Positions 53,846-64,000 are shown, counted from the stretch's first letter. The stretch is DNA of 64,000 nt from SHVO01 sp041905525 (GCA_041905525.1 JAYRKY010000007.1:124001-188000), one strand, 5' to 3'. Numbers and translations: made by a program. The notes: a model not told the origin generated them from the letters alone.

Positions 53846-55447
53846 TTACGCCTTATTTGCCAAATCCTCGCCGGCCAGCGCCTTGTCGAGCAGCCGGATT
53901 GATTCCGCAACGCCATATAATGCGATGAACGACCCCATCCGTGGCCCCTGCTCCTGGCCCAATAGCACTTGATAGAGGGCTTTGAACCAATCCCGCAGGC
54001 CTGGGAACGCCTCCGGGTAGCGCTTTCCCACCTCGTAGACGACCGTCTGAAGCCCTTCGGGCGTCGGTGACTCTTTGTAACCCGCGAGCGCCTCGCGAAG
54101 GTCGACAAACGCCTGGCGTTCGGCATCCGCGATCGGGCGGTACACCTTGGCCGGCTTCACGAAGTCTTCGTAGTAGACGATCGCATGTTTGATCAGGCGG
54201 TCGAGAAGCGGCGCGCTCTCGGGTGTCGCGTCCGGGACGAAACGCGAGATGTAGTGCCACAGAACGGCGGGATTCTCCGCGTGCGCGACGCTGGCGAGAT
54301 TGAGGAGAATGCTGAAGCTGACATGCACCGTATCCTTCGGCGGTTGTCCGCCGTGGATATGCCAAGCCGGATTATCGAGCTTCGCCTTGTCGTCCTCGGT
54401 CGAAAACTTCTCGAGGAAGTCGAGATATTCATCGACCGCTTTGGGAATCACGTCGAAGAACAGACGCTTTGCCGTCTTCGGCTTTTGATACATGAAGAGC
54501 GACAGGCTCTCATGCGGCGCGTACTTCAACCAATCTTCGACCGCGAGACCGTTGCCCTTGGACTTCGAGATCTTCTGGCCCTGCTCATCGTTGAACAGTT
54601 CGTAGGTCAGATTCAGCGGCGGCGTACCGCCGAGGACGCGGCAGATCTGGCTCGACAACTTGACGGAGTCGATCAGGTCCTTTCCGGACATTTCATAATC
54701 GACCTCGAGCGCGTACCAGCGCATTGCCCAGTCGCACTTCCATTGCAGCTTGCAATGCCCGCCGGTGACCGGCGTACGCACGTGCGAGCCGTCTTCGTCC
54801 TTGTAGACGATTGTGCCGCTGGCGAGATCGCGTTCCACCACGGGCACCTGCAGCACCACGCCCGTCTTCGGCGATACCGGGAGGAAGGGCGAATAGGTCG
54901 CGCGGCGTTCGGGCCCGAGCGTCGGCAGAATAACGTTGATCACCTCGTCGTACTTTTCGAGCACACGCAGCAGCGCCTTGTCGAACTCACCCGACTTGTA
55001 CGCAGCGGTGGAACTCTTGAACTCGTACTCGAAGCCGAAGGAATCGAGGAATGCGCGCAGGCGGGCGTTGTTGTGCGCGCCGAAGCTATCGTGAGTGCCG
55101 AAAGGATCGGGCACGCTGGTGACGGGCTTGCCCAGATGCTGGCGCACCATGTCCTGATTCGGCACGTTGTCCGGAACCTTGCGCAGTCCATCCATATCGT
55201 CGGAGAACGTAAAGAGCCTGGTCTTCACGTTCGGCGTCAGCAGCTCGAACGCCTTGCGGACCATGGTCGTGCGGACGACTTCGCCGAACGTGCCGATGTG
55301 CGGCAGCCCGGACGGCCCGTAGCCCGTTTCGAAAAGGACATAGCCTTTCGCCGGGGCAGCCATCTTCAGCCGCTCGTCCCAAAGGGCGCGGGCTTCGGCG
55401 AAGGGCCAGGCATTGCTATGGCGAGCGAGGGCGGCGAGGTCGGTCAT
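53846..55447 (-). CDS. lysS: Lysyl-tRNA synthetase, class I
   Basis: About 533 residues; the start is the Met of MTDLAALARHSNAW, 28 codons inside the longest frame. This is the class I (LysK/LysRS-I) enzyme found in archaea and alphaproteobacteria rather than the class II LysS of E. coli. The class I HIGH motif reads HIGT in GPSGLPHIGTFGE and the KMSKS loop reads KISKSKG. The segment GGHCKLQWKCDWAMRWYALEVDYEMSGKD is the family core (two Cys). It charges tRNA-Lys. Confidence 0.95.
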   Translation of the reverse strand: MTDLAALARHSNAWPFAEARALWDERLKMAAPAKGYVLFETGYGPSGLPHIGTFGEVVRTTMVRKAFELLTPNVKTRLFTFSDDMDGLRKVPDNVPNQDMVRQHLGKPVTSVPDPFGTHDSFGAHNNARLRAFLDSFGFEYEFKSSTAAYKSGEFDKALLRVLEKYDEVINVILPTLGPERRATYSPFLPVSPKTGVVLQVPVVERDLASGTIVYKDEDGSHVRTPVTGGHCKLQWKCDWAMRWYALEVDYEMSGKDLIDSVKLSSQICRVLGGTPPLNLTYELFNDEQGQKISKSKGNGLAVEDWLKYAPHESLSLFMYQKPKTAKRLFFDVIPKAVDEYLDFLEKFSTEDDKAKLDNPAWHIHGGQPPKDTVHVSFSILLNLASVAHAENPAVLWHYISRFVPDATPESAPLLDRLIKHAIVYYEDFVKPAKVYRPIADAERQAFVDLREALAGYKESPTPEGLQTVVYEVGKRYPEAFPGLRDWFKALYQVLLGQEQGPRMGSFIALYGVAESIRLLDKALAGEDLANKA

Positions 55448-55660
55448 GGGTGATTTATCGGCTTCAGATGTGCAAAACGGCATGTGAATAACTGGCGCCT
55501 TAGTACCGGCAATTTGAGGTGAGGTCACCACTTTCGACGCGCCTTAAGCGAGGTTCGCGCCGCGTGGGTACCTAGAAATGAGCATTTCTCAAGGCCAAGC
55601 GCTCCTTCGCAGCCGGGCGCTTGCACCGGGGCCGAACTGCCGGTACAGGTCGAACCTTCC

Positions 55661-58426
55661 ATGAACACTCCCCCCGTCGCCGCGTTGCCTGTCCGCCGCA
55701 TCCTGCTGCCCGATGCGCCCGTGGTCGCGGCCGAATGGACAAGCGCCGCGATTCTCGACACGAGCGGTGAAATCTCGGTCAAGCGGGCCGCGATGGCGGG
55801 GCAGTTGATGGCAACCGCGCGCCCGATCCTTTGCCACGCGCCCGCAACAGCCGCGCGCCTCAAGACCGATCGATTTCCCGCCCATGATGTGCTGGAACTG
55901 TACGCCTTTGTCCGTCCGGCGCAGTTTTGTTTACCGACGATTGGCGGTCTCACCGCCGCGCTGGGCCTGACGCCGCCCACCTCCCTTGAAGATAAACCTG
56001 AAGCGCTGCTGCGAGTCGTGCGGCGGCTTCTCGACGACCTCAAAAGTCTCGGCGACCTTGAGGCAAAGACGTTGGCCGCCGCCGCCGGAGCCATGGCGCG
56101 CGGTGGCTGGCCGTGGGGGCCCGCTGTGCTCGCAGCCCTCGGCGGCGATCCAAATGCCGCCCGCGGATTTGGTCCCGCCGCCGGCTTGCGCGTATGGATC
56201 GACCTGCCGGCATGGGAAGAGCGCGCGCCGCCGGCGCCTCCCGGATCGAAGCCGATTGCGAAAGCGGACTCCGAGACGCGTCTCGAACGATTGCTGGGCG
56301 ACGGCGCCGAGGCGCGCCCGAGCCAGCGAAGTTATACGCACCTTGTGACTGAAGCCTTCCAGCCGCGCGGCGCATCCAACCAACCGCTTCTCGTCCTCGC
56401 GGAAGCCGGAACCGGCACGGGCAAAACCCTCGGCTACGTTGCGCCCGCCAGCGTTTGGTCAGAGCAGAACCAAGGGTCCGTGTGGCTTTCGACCTTCACC
56501 CGGAACCTACAGCGGCAATTGGATCAGGAGCTCGACCGCCTCCATCCCGATGCCGACGAGAAGAAGCGCCGCGTCGTCATCCGCAAGGGACGCGAAAACT
56601 ATCTCTGCCTTCTCAGCTACGAAGAAGCGCTCAACCGGCTCGGCGCGCAGCCCTATGATGCGATCGCCCTCGGCCTCGTGGCGCGGTGGATCAGTGCAAC
56701 ACGCAACGGCGATATGGTGGGGGGCGACCTCCCCGGATGGCTGCCCGAGGTGCTGGGGCGCGAAAAGGTTATCGGCCTTGCCGACAGACGCGGTGAGTGC
56801 ATTTACGCCGCCTGCAATCATTATCAGAAATGTTTCGTCGAGCGCACGGTTCGGCGGGCGCGATATGCGGACATCGTCGTCGCGAATCACGCCTTGGTCA
56901 TGGCGCAAGCGGCCCTGGGCGGCATCGACGATGCGCTACGGCCGACACGCTACGTTTTCGATGAAGGTCACCATATCTTCGAAGCCGCCGACTCAGCGTT
57001 CTCCGCGCACTTCACCGGTCTTGAGGCCGCCGATTTGCGGCGTTGGTTACTGGGCGCAGAAGGCAACGCAAAGCGCAGCCGCGCCCGCGGCCTCAAGCGA
57101 CGCTGCGAAGACCTTATCGCTTGCGGCAGCGGCGACGATTTCGGGCTTTCGCACGCGGTCGAAGATGTCATCGAGGCGGCGCGCGCATTGCCGAGCCAGG
57201 GCTGGCGCAACCGCGTGAAGGACGGCGCGCCCCAGGGGCCGTCGGAGAAGTTCCTCGCGCTGGTCCGGGAGCAAGTGCTGGCGCGCGGCGACAACGCGTC
57301 CCCCTATTCGCTCGAGGCCGAGACCGTACCGCTTATCAACGGCCTCGCGGAGGCGGCGGACGGACTGGAGGCGGCGCTCGCGCGCCTGGAGGCCCCGCTC
57401 CGCAAGCTGATTTCCGGCTTCACAGCGAAACTGAACAAAGATGCTTCCATCCTGGAAACGTCCATGCGCCAGCGACTGGAAGCGGTGATCCGCACGCTGG
57501 AGCATCGGGGCGCCATGCAAGTGACCGCATGGCGCGGCATGGTGAAGTCGCTGAAGGACGCCACGCCGCCCGAGTTCGTGGACTGGTTCCATATCGAGCG
57601 GATCGACGGTCACGACATCGATGTCGGACTCAACCGGCATTGGGTCGATCCGACGCTACCCTTTGCCCGCGCGCTCGCCGACCACGCCCACGGCATCGTC
57701 GTGACATCGGCGACGATGCTGACCGGCGAGACCGACGAGGCGACAGATTGGGCCGCCGCCGAGCAACGCGTCGGCGCATGGCACCTGTCGGCGCCGGTGG
57801 CGCGTGCATCGCTGCCTTCGCCCTTCAACTATGTCGACAATACGCGAGTCATCGTGGTGACCGATGTGCGCAAGGACGACTTGAAACAAGTGGCGGCCGC
57901 CTACCGCGAACTGTTCCTTGCCGCGGGCGGCGGTGGACTGGGTCTCTTTACGGCCATCAGCCGTCTCCGTGAGGTCCACAGCCATATCTCGGGCCCGCTC
58001 GACGAGGCGGGAATTCCGCTCTATGCGCAGCATGTCGACGCCATGGATACCTCGACACTGGTGGATATCTTCCGTGCCGAAGAAGACGCCTGTCTTCTGG
58101 GGACGGATGCGGTGCGCGAAGGTGTCGACGTGCCGGGGCGCTCGTTGCGCCTCGTGGTGTTCGATCGCGTGCCGTGGCCGCGGCCCGATATTCTGCATAA
58201 GGCACGGCGCACCGCGCACGGCAAGAAGGGCTATGACGACGCCATCACCCGGCTGCGCCTGAAGCAGGCCTTCGGCCGCCTCGTCCGGCGCGAGACTGAT
58301 CGCGGCGTCTTCGTTCTTCTCGACCCCATGATGCCCTCGCGCCTCTGTACGGCGTTCCCGCCGGGCGTGACGGTCGCACGCGTGGGACTTGCCGAAGCCG
58401 TGACGATGGTTCGCGAATTTCTTTGA
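55661..58426 (+). CDS. DinG/Rad3-like ATP-dependent helicase
   Basis: A 921-residue superfamily 2 helicase of the XPD/DinG branch, unwinding 5' to 3'. Residues 1 to about 230 are a poorly conserved domain with LELYAFVRPAQFCLPTIGGL, recalling the degenerate exonuclease-like domain of some DinG proteins. Walker A is EAGTGTGKTLGY and the DEAH-box is VFDEGHHIF. Four Cys (NYLCLL, GECIYAACNHYQKC) are spaced for the 4Fe-4S cluster. C-terminal motifs include GVDVPGRSLRLVVFDRVPWPRPD and the motif VI-like QAFGRLVRRETD. It probably resolves R-loops or repair intermediates. It is convergent with a zinc-ribbon gene two bases downstream. Confidence 0.9.
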   Translation: MNTPPVAALPVRRILLPDAPVVAAEWTSAAILDTSGEISVKRAAMAGQLMATARPILCHAPATAARLKTDRFPAHDVLELYAFVRPAQFCLPTIGGLTAALGLTPPTSLEDKPEALLRVVRRLLDDLKSLGDLEAKTLAAAAGAMARGGWPWGPAVLAALGGDPNAARGFGPAAGLRVWIDLPAWEERAPPAPPGSKPIAKADSETRLERLLGDGAEARPSQRSYTHLVTEAFQPRGASNQPLLVLAEAGTGTGKTLGYVAPASVWSEQNQGSVWLSTFTRNLQRQLDQELDRLHPDADEKKRRVVIRKGRENYLCLLSYEEALNRLGAQPYDAIALGLVARWISATRNGDMVGGDLPGWLPEVLGREKVIGLADRRGECIYAACNHYQKCFVERTVRRARYADIVVANHALVMAQAALGGIDDALRPTRYVFDEGHHIFEAADSAFSAHFTGLEAADLRRWLLGAEGNAKRSRARGLKRRCEDLIACGSGDDFGLSHAVEDVIEAARALPSQGWRNRVKDGAPQGPSEKFLALVREQVLARGDNASPYSLEAETVPLINGLAEAADGLEAALARLEAPLRKLISGFTAKLNKDASILETSMRQRLEAVIRTLEHRGAMQVTAWRGMVKSLKDATPPEFVDWFHIERIDGHDIDVGLNRHWVDPTLPFARALADHAHGIVVTSATMLTGETDEATDWAAAEQRVGAWHLSAPVARASLPSPFNYVDNTRVIVVTDVRKDDLKQVAAAYRELFLAAGGGGLGLFTAISRLREVHSHISGPLDEAGIPLYAQHVDAMDTSTLVDIFRAEEDACLLGTDAVREGVDVPGRSLRLVVFDRVPWPRPDILHKARRTAHGKKGYDDAITRLRLKQAFGRLVRRETDRGVFVLLDPMMPSRLCTAFPPGVTVARVGLAEAVTMVREFL

Positions 58427-58428
58427 CG

Positions 58429-58662
58429 TCAGCGCTCGGCCAGGGCAGAGGACGACGCGGCTGCGGACGTGTACTCTTTTTCGCACGTCACACACACGAC
58501 TTCCGGCTCACGCCCACCACGGCGCATTACGCCTGCGAAGCCGTCCGTCAGATCGATCAGTCGCCGCAGTCCTGCGCGACCATTTTCCGGATGAGCCCAA
58601 GAGGCGCGTCCGCGCTGTCCGCAAGTCGGGCAGATCAGGGTCACGGAATGCGTAGAACTCAT
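58429..58662 (-). CDS. Small zinc-ribbon protein (77 aa)
   Basis: The start is the Met of MSSTHSVTLICPTCG. Two Cys pairs, CPTCG at about 11 and VVCVTCEKEY at about 57, can form a zinc ribbon or rubredoxin-like knuckle, with a basic loop RRLIDLTDGFAGVMRRGGRE between. Such proteins bind nucleic acid or act as adaptors. Its function is unknown. It is convergent with the DinG-like gene. Confidence 0.65.
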   Translation of the reverse strand: MSSTHSVTLICPTCGQRGRASWAHPENGRAGLRRLIDLTDGFAGVMRRGGREPEVVCVTCEKEYTSAAASSSALAER

Positions 58663-58674
58663 GAAACCCCGCAC

Positions 58675-58902
58675 CGCTGAATCGGTGGCTTGCCTAAGCG
58701 AGGCCCTCCCGTGCCACCGCCGCTCAATTCGCTGGACAATAGCCCATGTTTTCGCGAATTTATATTATAAATCAATAAGTTGTATGAGTAACGTGCGTCG
58801 CTGGAACAAAGCACGCCTTTTGCGCGTTTTTAGTGCAGAAGTCCCGTTACTGACCTTGAGTAAGTGGCACGCAAAATTTGAAAGTGAGGGCGTTCTAAGA
58901 CA
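58675..58902. other. A/T-rich region with palindrome upstream of the ribbon-helix-helix gene
   Basis: A 228-base region much richer in A and T than its surroundings (58750-58790 especially). It holds a perfect palindrome ATTTATA-T-TATAAAT at 58758-58772, a candidate operator or promoter element for the gene at 58903. No gene or RNA was recognised in it. Confidence 0.5.
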
Positions 58903-59160
58903 ATGCCTACGAAGAACGGCGGTAGAAGGAAGACCACCGAAAAGCGTCTCTCCCGACTTCAAGTCATGCTGTCACAAGAAGAACTCGCCGCGCTTGATAA
59001 TTTTCGGTTCGAAAAGCGCATGCCGAGCCGAGCGTCCGCGATCCGCGAAATTCTTCGCCGCGGCCTTTCCGCCGACGGCTTCGACGTCGCCGTGCGGGGC
59101 TCGCACTCAAAAGCCTTCGGTGTCCTCCGCGACGGCTCCAGCGACCTGGAGTCCCTCTAG
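58903..59160 (+). CDS. Ribbon-helix-helix (CopG/Arc-type) DNA-binding protein
   Basis: An 85-residue protein. The basic start (KNGGRRKTTEKR) is followed by a beta strand RLQVMLSQEELAALDNFRFEKRMPSRASAIREILRRGLS, the arrangement of the strand-helix-helix fold of Arc/CopG repressors. The C-terminal 25 residues are a short tail. No toxin gene is adjacent, so it may be an autonomous regulator. Its stop overlaps the convergent PanE-like gene's stop. The palindrome at 58758 may be its own operator. Confidence 0.82.
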   Translation: MPTKNGGRRKTTEKRLSRLQVMLSQEELAALDNFRFEKRMPSRASAIREILRRGLSADGFDVAVRGSHSKAFGVLRDGSSDLESL

Positions 59161-60074
59161 CCCGCCTTGCGCGCTTCCCGCAGCTTGACGAGGCTGTGCA
59201 TGGCCGCGTTCATCGGCACGGCAACGCCATACCTGCTTCCCTGTGCCGCGACGTAGCCGTTCAACGAATCAATTTCCGTCGCCTTGCCCCGCGCGATGTC
59301 CTGCTGCGTCGAGGATAGAGTGCCCGGCATCGCGGGTCCCAACTTCCGCACCCGCTCCTGCATGTCGGCAAGATCGAGCGGGATGTTCTTGGCTTTCGCG
59401 ACCGCGACACACTCTTCGGCCAGCACCATCATGATATTGAGTGCGCCTGGGTCGTTCACAAGTACGCCGTAGGTGCAGCCGGTCAGGGCTGACAGGGCGT
59501 TATAGGTCGCATTCATCACCAGCTTGGTCCACATCTCCTGCGCCACGGAGGCGCTGACCTTGCAGGGCACTTTTCCATGTTCGAAGGTGCGGGCGATCTT
59601 GCCGAGCGTTTCATCGGGAACGTTGCCGCCGATCACGAGGTCGCCGCGGCCGTTATGCTTGAGGTATCCGGGCGCGGGCATCGCGGCGGCGACGTAAACC
59701 GCGGCGGAAACCACATCGAAGCCGAGTTCGTCCTTGATACGCTCGGCGTTGTCGACGCCGTTCTGCATGCTCACCATGACGGCGCCCGGTTTCATATGGG
59801 CCTTGGCGTCCCTGGCAGCCGTGACCGTATCGAGCGTCTTCACACAGAGGAGAATCAGATCGCCCTCTGCGACAGCGGACATCTCGGTCGATGCCGCGAC
59901 CTGGACTCGCTCATTGAAAGTGGTGGTATCCATGGTCAGGCCGTCGCGCTGGATAGCTTCAACATGCTGCGGCCGCGCGATCAGCGTCACCTTGATCCCG
60001 GCGCGCGCCAGCATTCCGCCGTAGTAACAGCCCACCGCCCCTGCGCCGACGACAACGACGTGATTGAACATCAT
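59157..60074 (-). CDS. 2-dehydropantoate 2-reductase-like protein (PanE/ApbA)
   Basis: About 305 residues; the start is at one of two adjacent Met codons (60074 or 60071) behind GAGGAGG, the first overlapping the upstream stop as ATGA. A Rossmann NADPH site VVVVGAGAVGCYYGGML opens the protein, and the ketopantoate reductase C-terminal domain has ELFVMNATYNALSALTG-like residues (WTKLVMNATYNALSALTG). This enzyme reduces ketopantoate in pantothenate synthesis; close paralogues have other substrates, so panE is not certain. It forms a two-gene operon with the hypothetical protein at 60071-60619. Confidence 0.85.
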   Translation of the reverse strand: MMFNHVVVVGAGAVGCYYGGMLARAGIKVTLIARPQHVEAIQRDGLTMDTTTFNERVQVAASTEMSAVAEGDLILLCVKTLDTVTAARDAKAHMKPGAVMVSMQNGVDNAERIKDELGFDVVSAAVYVAAAMPAPGYLKHNGRGDLVIGGNVPDETLGKIARTFEHGKVPCKVSASVAQEMWTKLVMNATYNALSALTGCTYGVLVNDPGALNIMMVLAEECVAVAKAKNIPLDLADMQERVRKLGPAMPGTLSSTQQDIARGKATEIDSLNGYVAAQGSRYGVAVPMNAAMHSLVKLREARKAG

Positions 60075-60619
60075 TCCTCCTCTGACGAAGCGAAACGGAT
60101 GGTCACCGGACTTTGGCCCACGGGCGCGGGCGCGCGCGAGAGGCGCGCCTGAATGGAATGACGCGGAACGCAGGTGCCCTTGGAGCCGAGCGGGAGCCGG
60201 AGTTCCGCGAGGTCCTTGCGGGAGATGCGGATGGCGGTCACGGGGCGGGCCTTGCCCCAATTCACCTCGCGCTCGACATCCACAAACAGAAGCGTCCAAT
60301 ACTCAGGCCGCGGCATCCAGTGCATCTCGGCTTTCGCCAGATACTCGAATCCCAGAATCTCGTCGACTTCCTTGTCCGTGAGGCCTGACGTCAACGCGCA
60401 GACTTTCTCCCACGGCCATTCCGTCAGCGGTCCGAAGTCGAGCACATCCTCGCCGCCCATCAGCACGAAGCGAAGGTTTCTGTGAAAGACGATCTCTTTC
60501 TTGGACTCCGGTCCGCCGGTGCGGGTGTAGAGAAAATAGATCGTCGCGGGCGCCAGCGTGAAAATCGCCAGCAGGCCCAGGACTTTCAGAAAGGATTTGG
60601 ACGGCCCCAAGGAAGTCAT
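60071..60619 (-). CDS. Hypothetical membrane-anchored protein
   Basis: A 182-residue protein with one N-terminal hydrophobic helix (FLKVLGLLAIFTLAPATIYFL) and a largely beta non-membrane domain, in which NLRFVLMGGEDVLDFG and WTLLFVDVEREVNWGKARPVTAIRI stand out. No domain recognised. Its stop overlaps the start of the ketopantoate-reductase-like gene (ATGA), so it is cotranslated with it. Confidence 0.65.
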   Translation of the reverse strand: MTSLGPSKSFLKVLGLLAIFTLAPATIYFLYTRTGGPESKKEIVFHRNLRFVLMGGEDVLDFGPLTEWPWEKVCALTSGLTDKEVDEILGFEYLAKAEMHWMPRPEYWTLLFVDVEREVNWGKARPVTAIRISRKDLAELRLPLGSKGTCVPRHSIQARLSRAPAPVGQSPVTIRFASSEEE

Positions 60620-60683
60620 GACGCGCTTATAGCGTATCGCGTGCGGCGGGTCTTTTTTGATTTATGCATAACCGCCAAAGCAA

Positions 60684-60711
60684 AAGGGCCGTACCTTTCG
60701 GCACGGCCCTT
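60684..60711 (-). terminator. Terminator hairpin after groEL
   Basis: A stem AAGGGCCGTNCC / GGNACGGCCCTT with a short loop, one mismatch, lies 27 bases downstream of the groEL stop. On the minus strand it is followed by TTTTGCTTT. It would end the groES-groEL transcript. Confidence 0.75.
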
Positions 60712-60738
60712 CGCTGTCTATCGCGTCGGTGGCTGGAC

Positions 60739-62376
<1,638 letters not shown>

Positions 62377-62412
62377 GAGTTTGTGCCTTTCTTGTTCTTC
62401 GAGGGGAACCGA

Positions 62413-62700
62413 TTACTCGATGATTCCCATGATGTCGGACTCCTTCATGATCAACAGCTCTTTGCCGTCGATCTTCACTTCCGTGCCCGACCACTTGCCG
62501 AACAGGATGCGGTCGCCCTTCTTGACGTCCAACGGGACCAGCTTGCCGCTTTCGTCACGGTTGCCCGAACCGACCGAGATCACTTTGCCTTCCATCGGCT
62601 TTTCCTGAGCGGTGTCCGGAATGATGATGCCGCCCTTGGTCTTGGTGTCCGATTCCGTGCGCTCGACCAGAACGCGATCGTGCAGAGGCCGAAACTTCAT
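62413..62700 (-). CDS. groES: Co-chaperonin GroES (10 kDa)
   Basis: A 95-residue co-chaperonin; the start is the Met of MKFRPLHDRVLV, behind GGAGGG, rather than the alternative four codons upstream. The mobile loop with TKGGIIIPDTAQEKP and the C-terminal LLIMKESDIMGII are typical. It caps GroEL. It is the first gene of groESL, under the CIRCE element. Confidence 0.97.
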   Translation of the reverse strand: MKFRPLHDRVLVERTESDTKTKGGIIIPDTAQEKPMEGKVISVGSGNRDESGKLVPLDVKKGDRILFGKWSGTEVKIDGKELLIMKESDIMGIIE

Positions 62701-62756
62701 GAGTCCCTCCATATCCTATTGATAGTTAAAACGTTTTCCCCCGGCCATCGCGATCG

Positions 62757-62783
62757 TTAGCACTCAAGCCCGGCGAGTGCCAG
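62757..62783 (-). promoter_or_regulatory. CIRCE element upstream of groESL
   Basis: The inverted repeat CTGGCACTC-N9-GAGTGCTAA on the minus strand agrees with CIRCE (TTAGCACTC-N9-GAGTGCTAA) in 16 of 18 positions. It ends 57 bases before the groES start. HrcA repression and heat-shock induction are the expected control. No hrcA gene is in the window. Confidence 0.85.
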
Positions 62784-62854
62784 CTAGGTAGCTAGCGGCT
62801 CCGGACGAGTCAAGGGGAGCCCCCGTGAAATAAGGCGGGAATCTGGCCGCGCAA

Positions 62855-63169
62855 CTAGGCCCGGTCGGGGTCCATCAGGGCCGGAGCGCGCTGCTGACGG
62901 TAAATGAAATAGAGGTTCCGGCTGTAAATCAGCACGCCCCCCAGCTGGGCGATGATGAAGACAGGCTCCTGGATATAGAAGGCGTAAACCAGGGTGAGCA
63001 GGCCGCCGACGAGGCTGAGGTGCCAAAACGCCAGGGGGATAACGCTGCGCTTCAGGCGCTCGCTGGCGAACCACTGCACGAAGAAGCGCGACCCGAAGAT
63101 GACCTGGCCCGCAAGGCCAAGGGTCTTCATCATATTCATCGTCGCGAACCAACCCAGGAACCAGCTCAT
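62855..63169 (-). CDS. Lipid A biosynthesis N-terminal-domain (LAB_N) membrane protein
   Basis: A 104-residue protein of the LAB_N/LpxB N-terminal type with three membrane helices: LGLAGQVIFGSRFFVQWF, LAFWHLSLVGGLLTLVYAFYI and FIIAQLGGVLIYSRNLYFIY. The motif GSRFFVQWFASERLKRSV is characteristic. These small proteins occur next to glycosyltransferases involved in lipid-linked sugar transfer. It starts 9 bases after the glycosyltransferase stop. Confidence 0.85.
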   Translation of the reverse strand: MSWFLGWFATMNMMKTLGLAGQVIFGSRFFVQWFASERLKRSVIPLAFWHLSLVGGLLTLVYAFYIQEPVFIIAQLGGVLIYSRNLYFIYRQQRAPALMDPDRA

Positions 63170-63178
63170 AAGACCCTC

Positions 63179-63928
63179 TTACGATTTCAGCGTGGGTTGC
63201 CGGTTCCGGCGCATGAGCCAGAACACACCCAGCATGTCGACGACACCGATCAAGCCGCGGCGCCAGATAGTATACTTCGATGCCCCGCGCACCCGCATGC
63301 GGTGGGTAACCGGGATCGAGATCACCCGGCCACCTGCGCGGATAACCAGTGCCGGCATAAACCGATGGAGCGCATCGAAGCGCGGCAGGGCCATGAAAAG
63401 CGAACGAGACAGGAGCTTAATGCCGCATCCGGAATCCGGTGTCGCGTCGCCCAGCACGATCCCGCGGATTCCGTTGGCGATGCGCGATGCAATCAGGCGG
63501 CGAACATTGTCGCGGCGCTGACCGCGCCGGCCGATGAACAGTGTACGCTCCGCCGCAGGGCCCGCGCTCGCGCGGGCGTCCCAGAGACGCGGAAGATCGG
63601 CGGGATCGTTTTGGCCGTCGCCATCCAGGGTGGCAATCCAAGCGCCACGCGCCGCCTCGACACCGGACAGCGTCGCCTGGCTCTGGCCGCAGGACTTCAG
63701 ATGCGTCAGCACTCGCACGCGTGCGCTCACCAGAGCAGCGAGTTCGGACGGGGTTGCATCGGTGGAGGCGTCATCGACGAAGATGATCTCGTAAGCCACC
63801 GTGCCCTCGAGCGCCGCATGAATTTCCGAGGCCAGCCGGGCGACGTTACCGGCCTCATCGCGCACGGGAATAACCACCGAAAGCTCGGGCGGCGGCTCGG
63901 ACGAGTGCGTGGGCGGGGGCGTGATCAT
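63179..63928 (-). CDS. Glycosyltransferase family 2 (dolichyl-/undecaprenyl-phosphate type)
   Basis: A 249-residue GT-A enzyme. The nucleotide-sugar site LSVVIPVRDEAGNVARL is followed by VDDASTDATPSEL and the catalytic Asp region ATLDGDGQNDP. The SKYTIWRRGLIGVVDMLGVF tail suggests membrane association. It resembles polyprenyl-phosphate hexosyl/mannosyl transferases that make lipid-linked donors for LPS or protein modification. It is coupled to the LAB_N gene. The final 72 bases of the window upstream hold no gene I can see. Confidence 0.85.
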   Translation of the reverse strand: MITPPPTHSSEPPPELSVVIPVRDEAGNVARLASEIHAALEGTVAYEIIFVDDASTDATPSELAALVSARVRVLTHLKSCGQSQATLSGVEAARGAWIATLDGDGQNDPADLPRLWDARASAGPAAERTLFIGRRGQRRDNVRRLIASRIANGIRGIVLGDATPDSGCGIKLLSRSLFMALPRFDALHRFMPALVIRAGGRVISIPVTHRMRVRGASKYTIWRRGLIGVVDMLGVFWLMRRNRQPTLKS

Positions 63929-64000
63929 GGAGCGCGGGCAGTGGTGATGCCGCCGTCATACACGCGCGCAGCCCCCCAATCAAAGACTTGTGTAACCGTT

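Overview
The window is a high-GC, gene-dense chromosomal segment whose content points to an alphaproteobacterium. The markers are a pstSCAB-phoB locus with oversized PstC and PstA, class I lysyl-tRNA synthetase, DUF2336, DUF2333 and DUF1289 proteins, unimodular QueF, MsrPQ, an Irr/PerR-like box and a TonB-ExbB-ExbD-ExbD-TPR cluster. The gene style recalls lineages such as Rhizomicrobium/Micropepsaceae, but the genus cannot be fixed by eye. I see no tRNA, rRNA, CRISPR array, insertion sequence or prophage, so this is mostly core chromosome with a few accessory genes.

Region by region. 1-7.3 kb: the 3' end of a dnaJ/cbpA gene, a FecR-domain/outer-membrane-barrel fusion, a large pilin-like LamG/glycine-rich surface protein, a glyoxalase and a DUF2336 protein. 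7.3-11 kb: dicarboxylate symporter, apt and a KefB/YbaL-type antiporter. 11-18.3 kb: the phosphate operon pstS-pstC-pstA-pstB-phoB behind a three-repeat Pho box, with no phoU, preceded by a 38-codon TatA-like micro-ORF. 18.3-24.7 kb: tkt-rpe, a PAS-GGDEF protein with a histone-like tail, and msrPQ. 24.8-28.7 kb: tonB-exbB-exbD-exbD-TPR, the energy supply for TonB-dependent receptors such as the one at 51-53.7 kb. 29.4-38.5 kb: signalling and housekeeping genes, including a degenerate GGDEF protein, a methyltransferase, DUF1289, queF, msrB, DUF2333, an EamA transporter, a SpoIIE phosphatase and a degenerate EAL protein.

38.8-48.2 kb is a co-directional fatty-acid beta-oxidation block: SCP2-like protein, acyl-CoA ligase, thiolase, FadN-type hydroxyacyl-CoA dehydrogenase/enoyl-CoA hydratase, a secreted intradiol-dioxygenase-like protein, acyl-CoA dehydrogenase, a thioesterase-like protein and an FKBP isomerase. 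48.3-53.7 kb: katG with an apparent Tat signal behind an Irr/PerR-like box, then a TonB-dependent receptor and a small secreted Cys-containing partner. 53.8-64 kb: lysS, a DinG-like helicase, a zinc-ribbon protein, a ribbon-helix-helix protein, a ketopantoate-reductase-like gene, groESL with a CIRCE element, and an envelope lipid/glycosyltransferase pair.

The most unusual items are the pilin-LamG-glycine-rich protein (2515-5196), the TatA-like micro-ORF (18146-18262), the Tat-tagged KatG, the Pho operon lacking phoU, the intradiol-dioxygenase-like protein inside the beta-oxidation operon, and the small gene at 48020 bracketed by two related hairpins. No clearly new multi-gene defence or biosynthetic system is visible.
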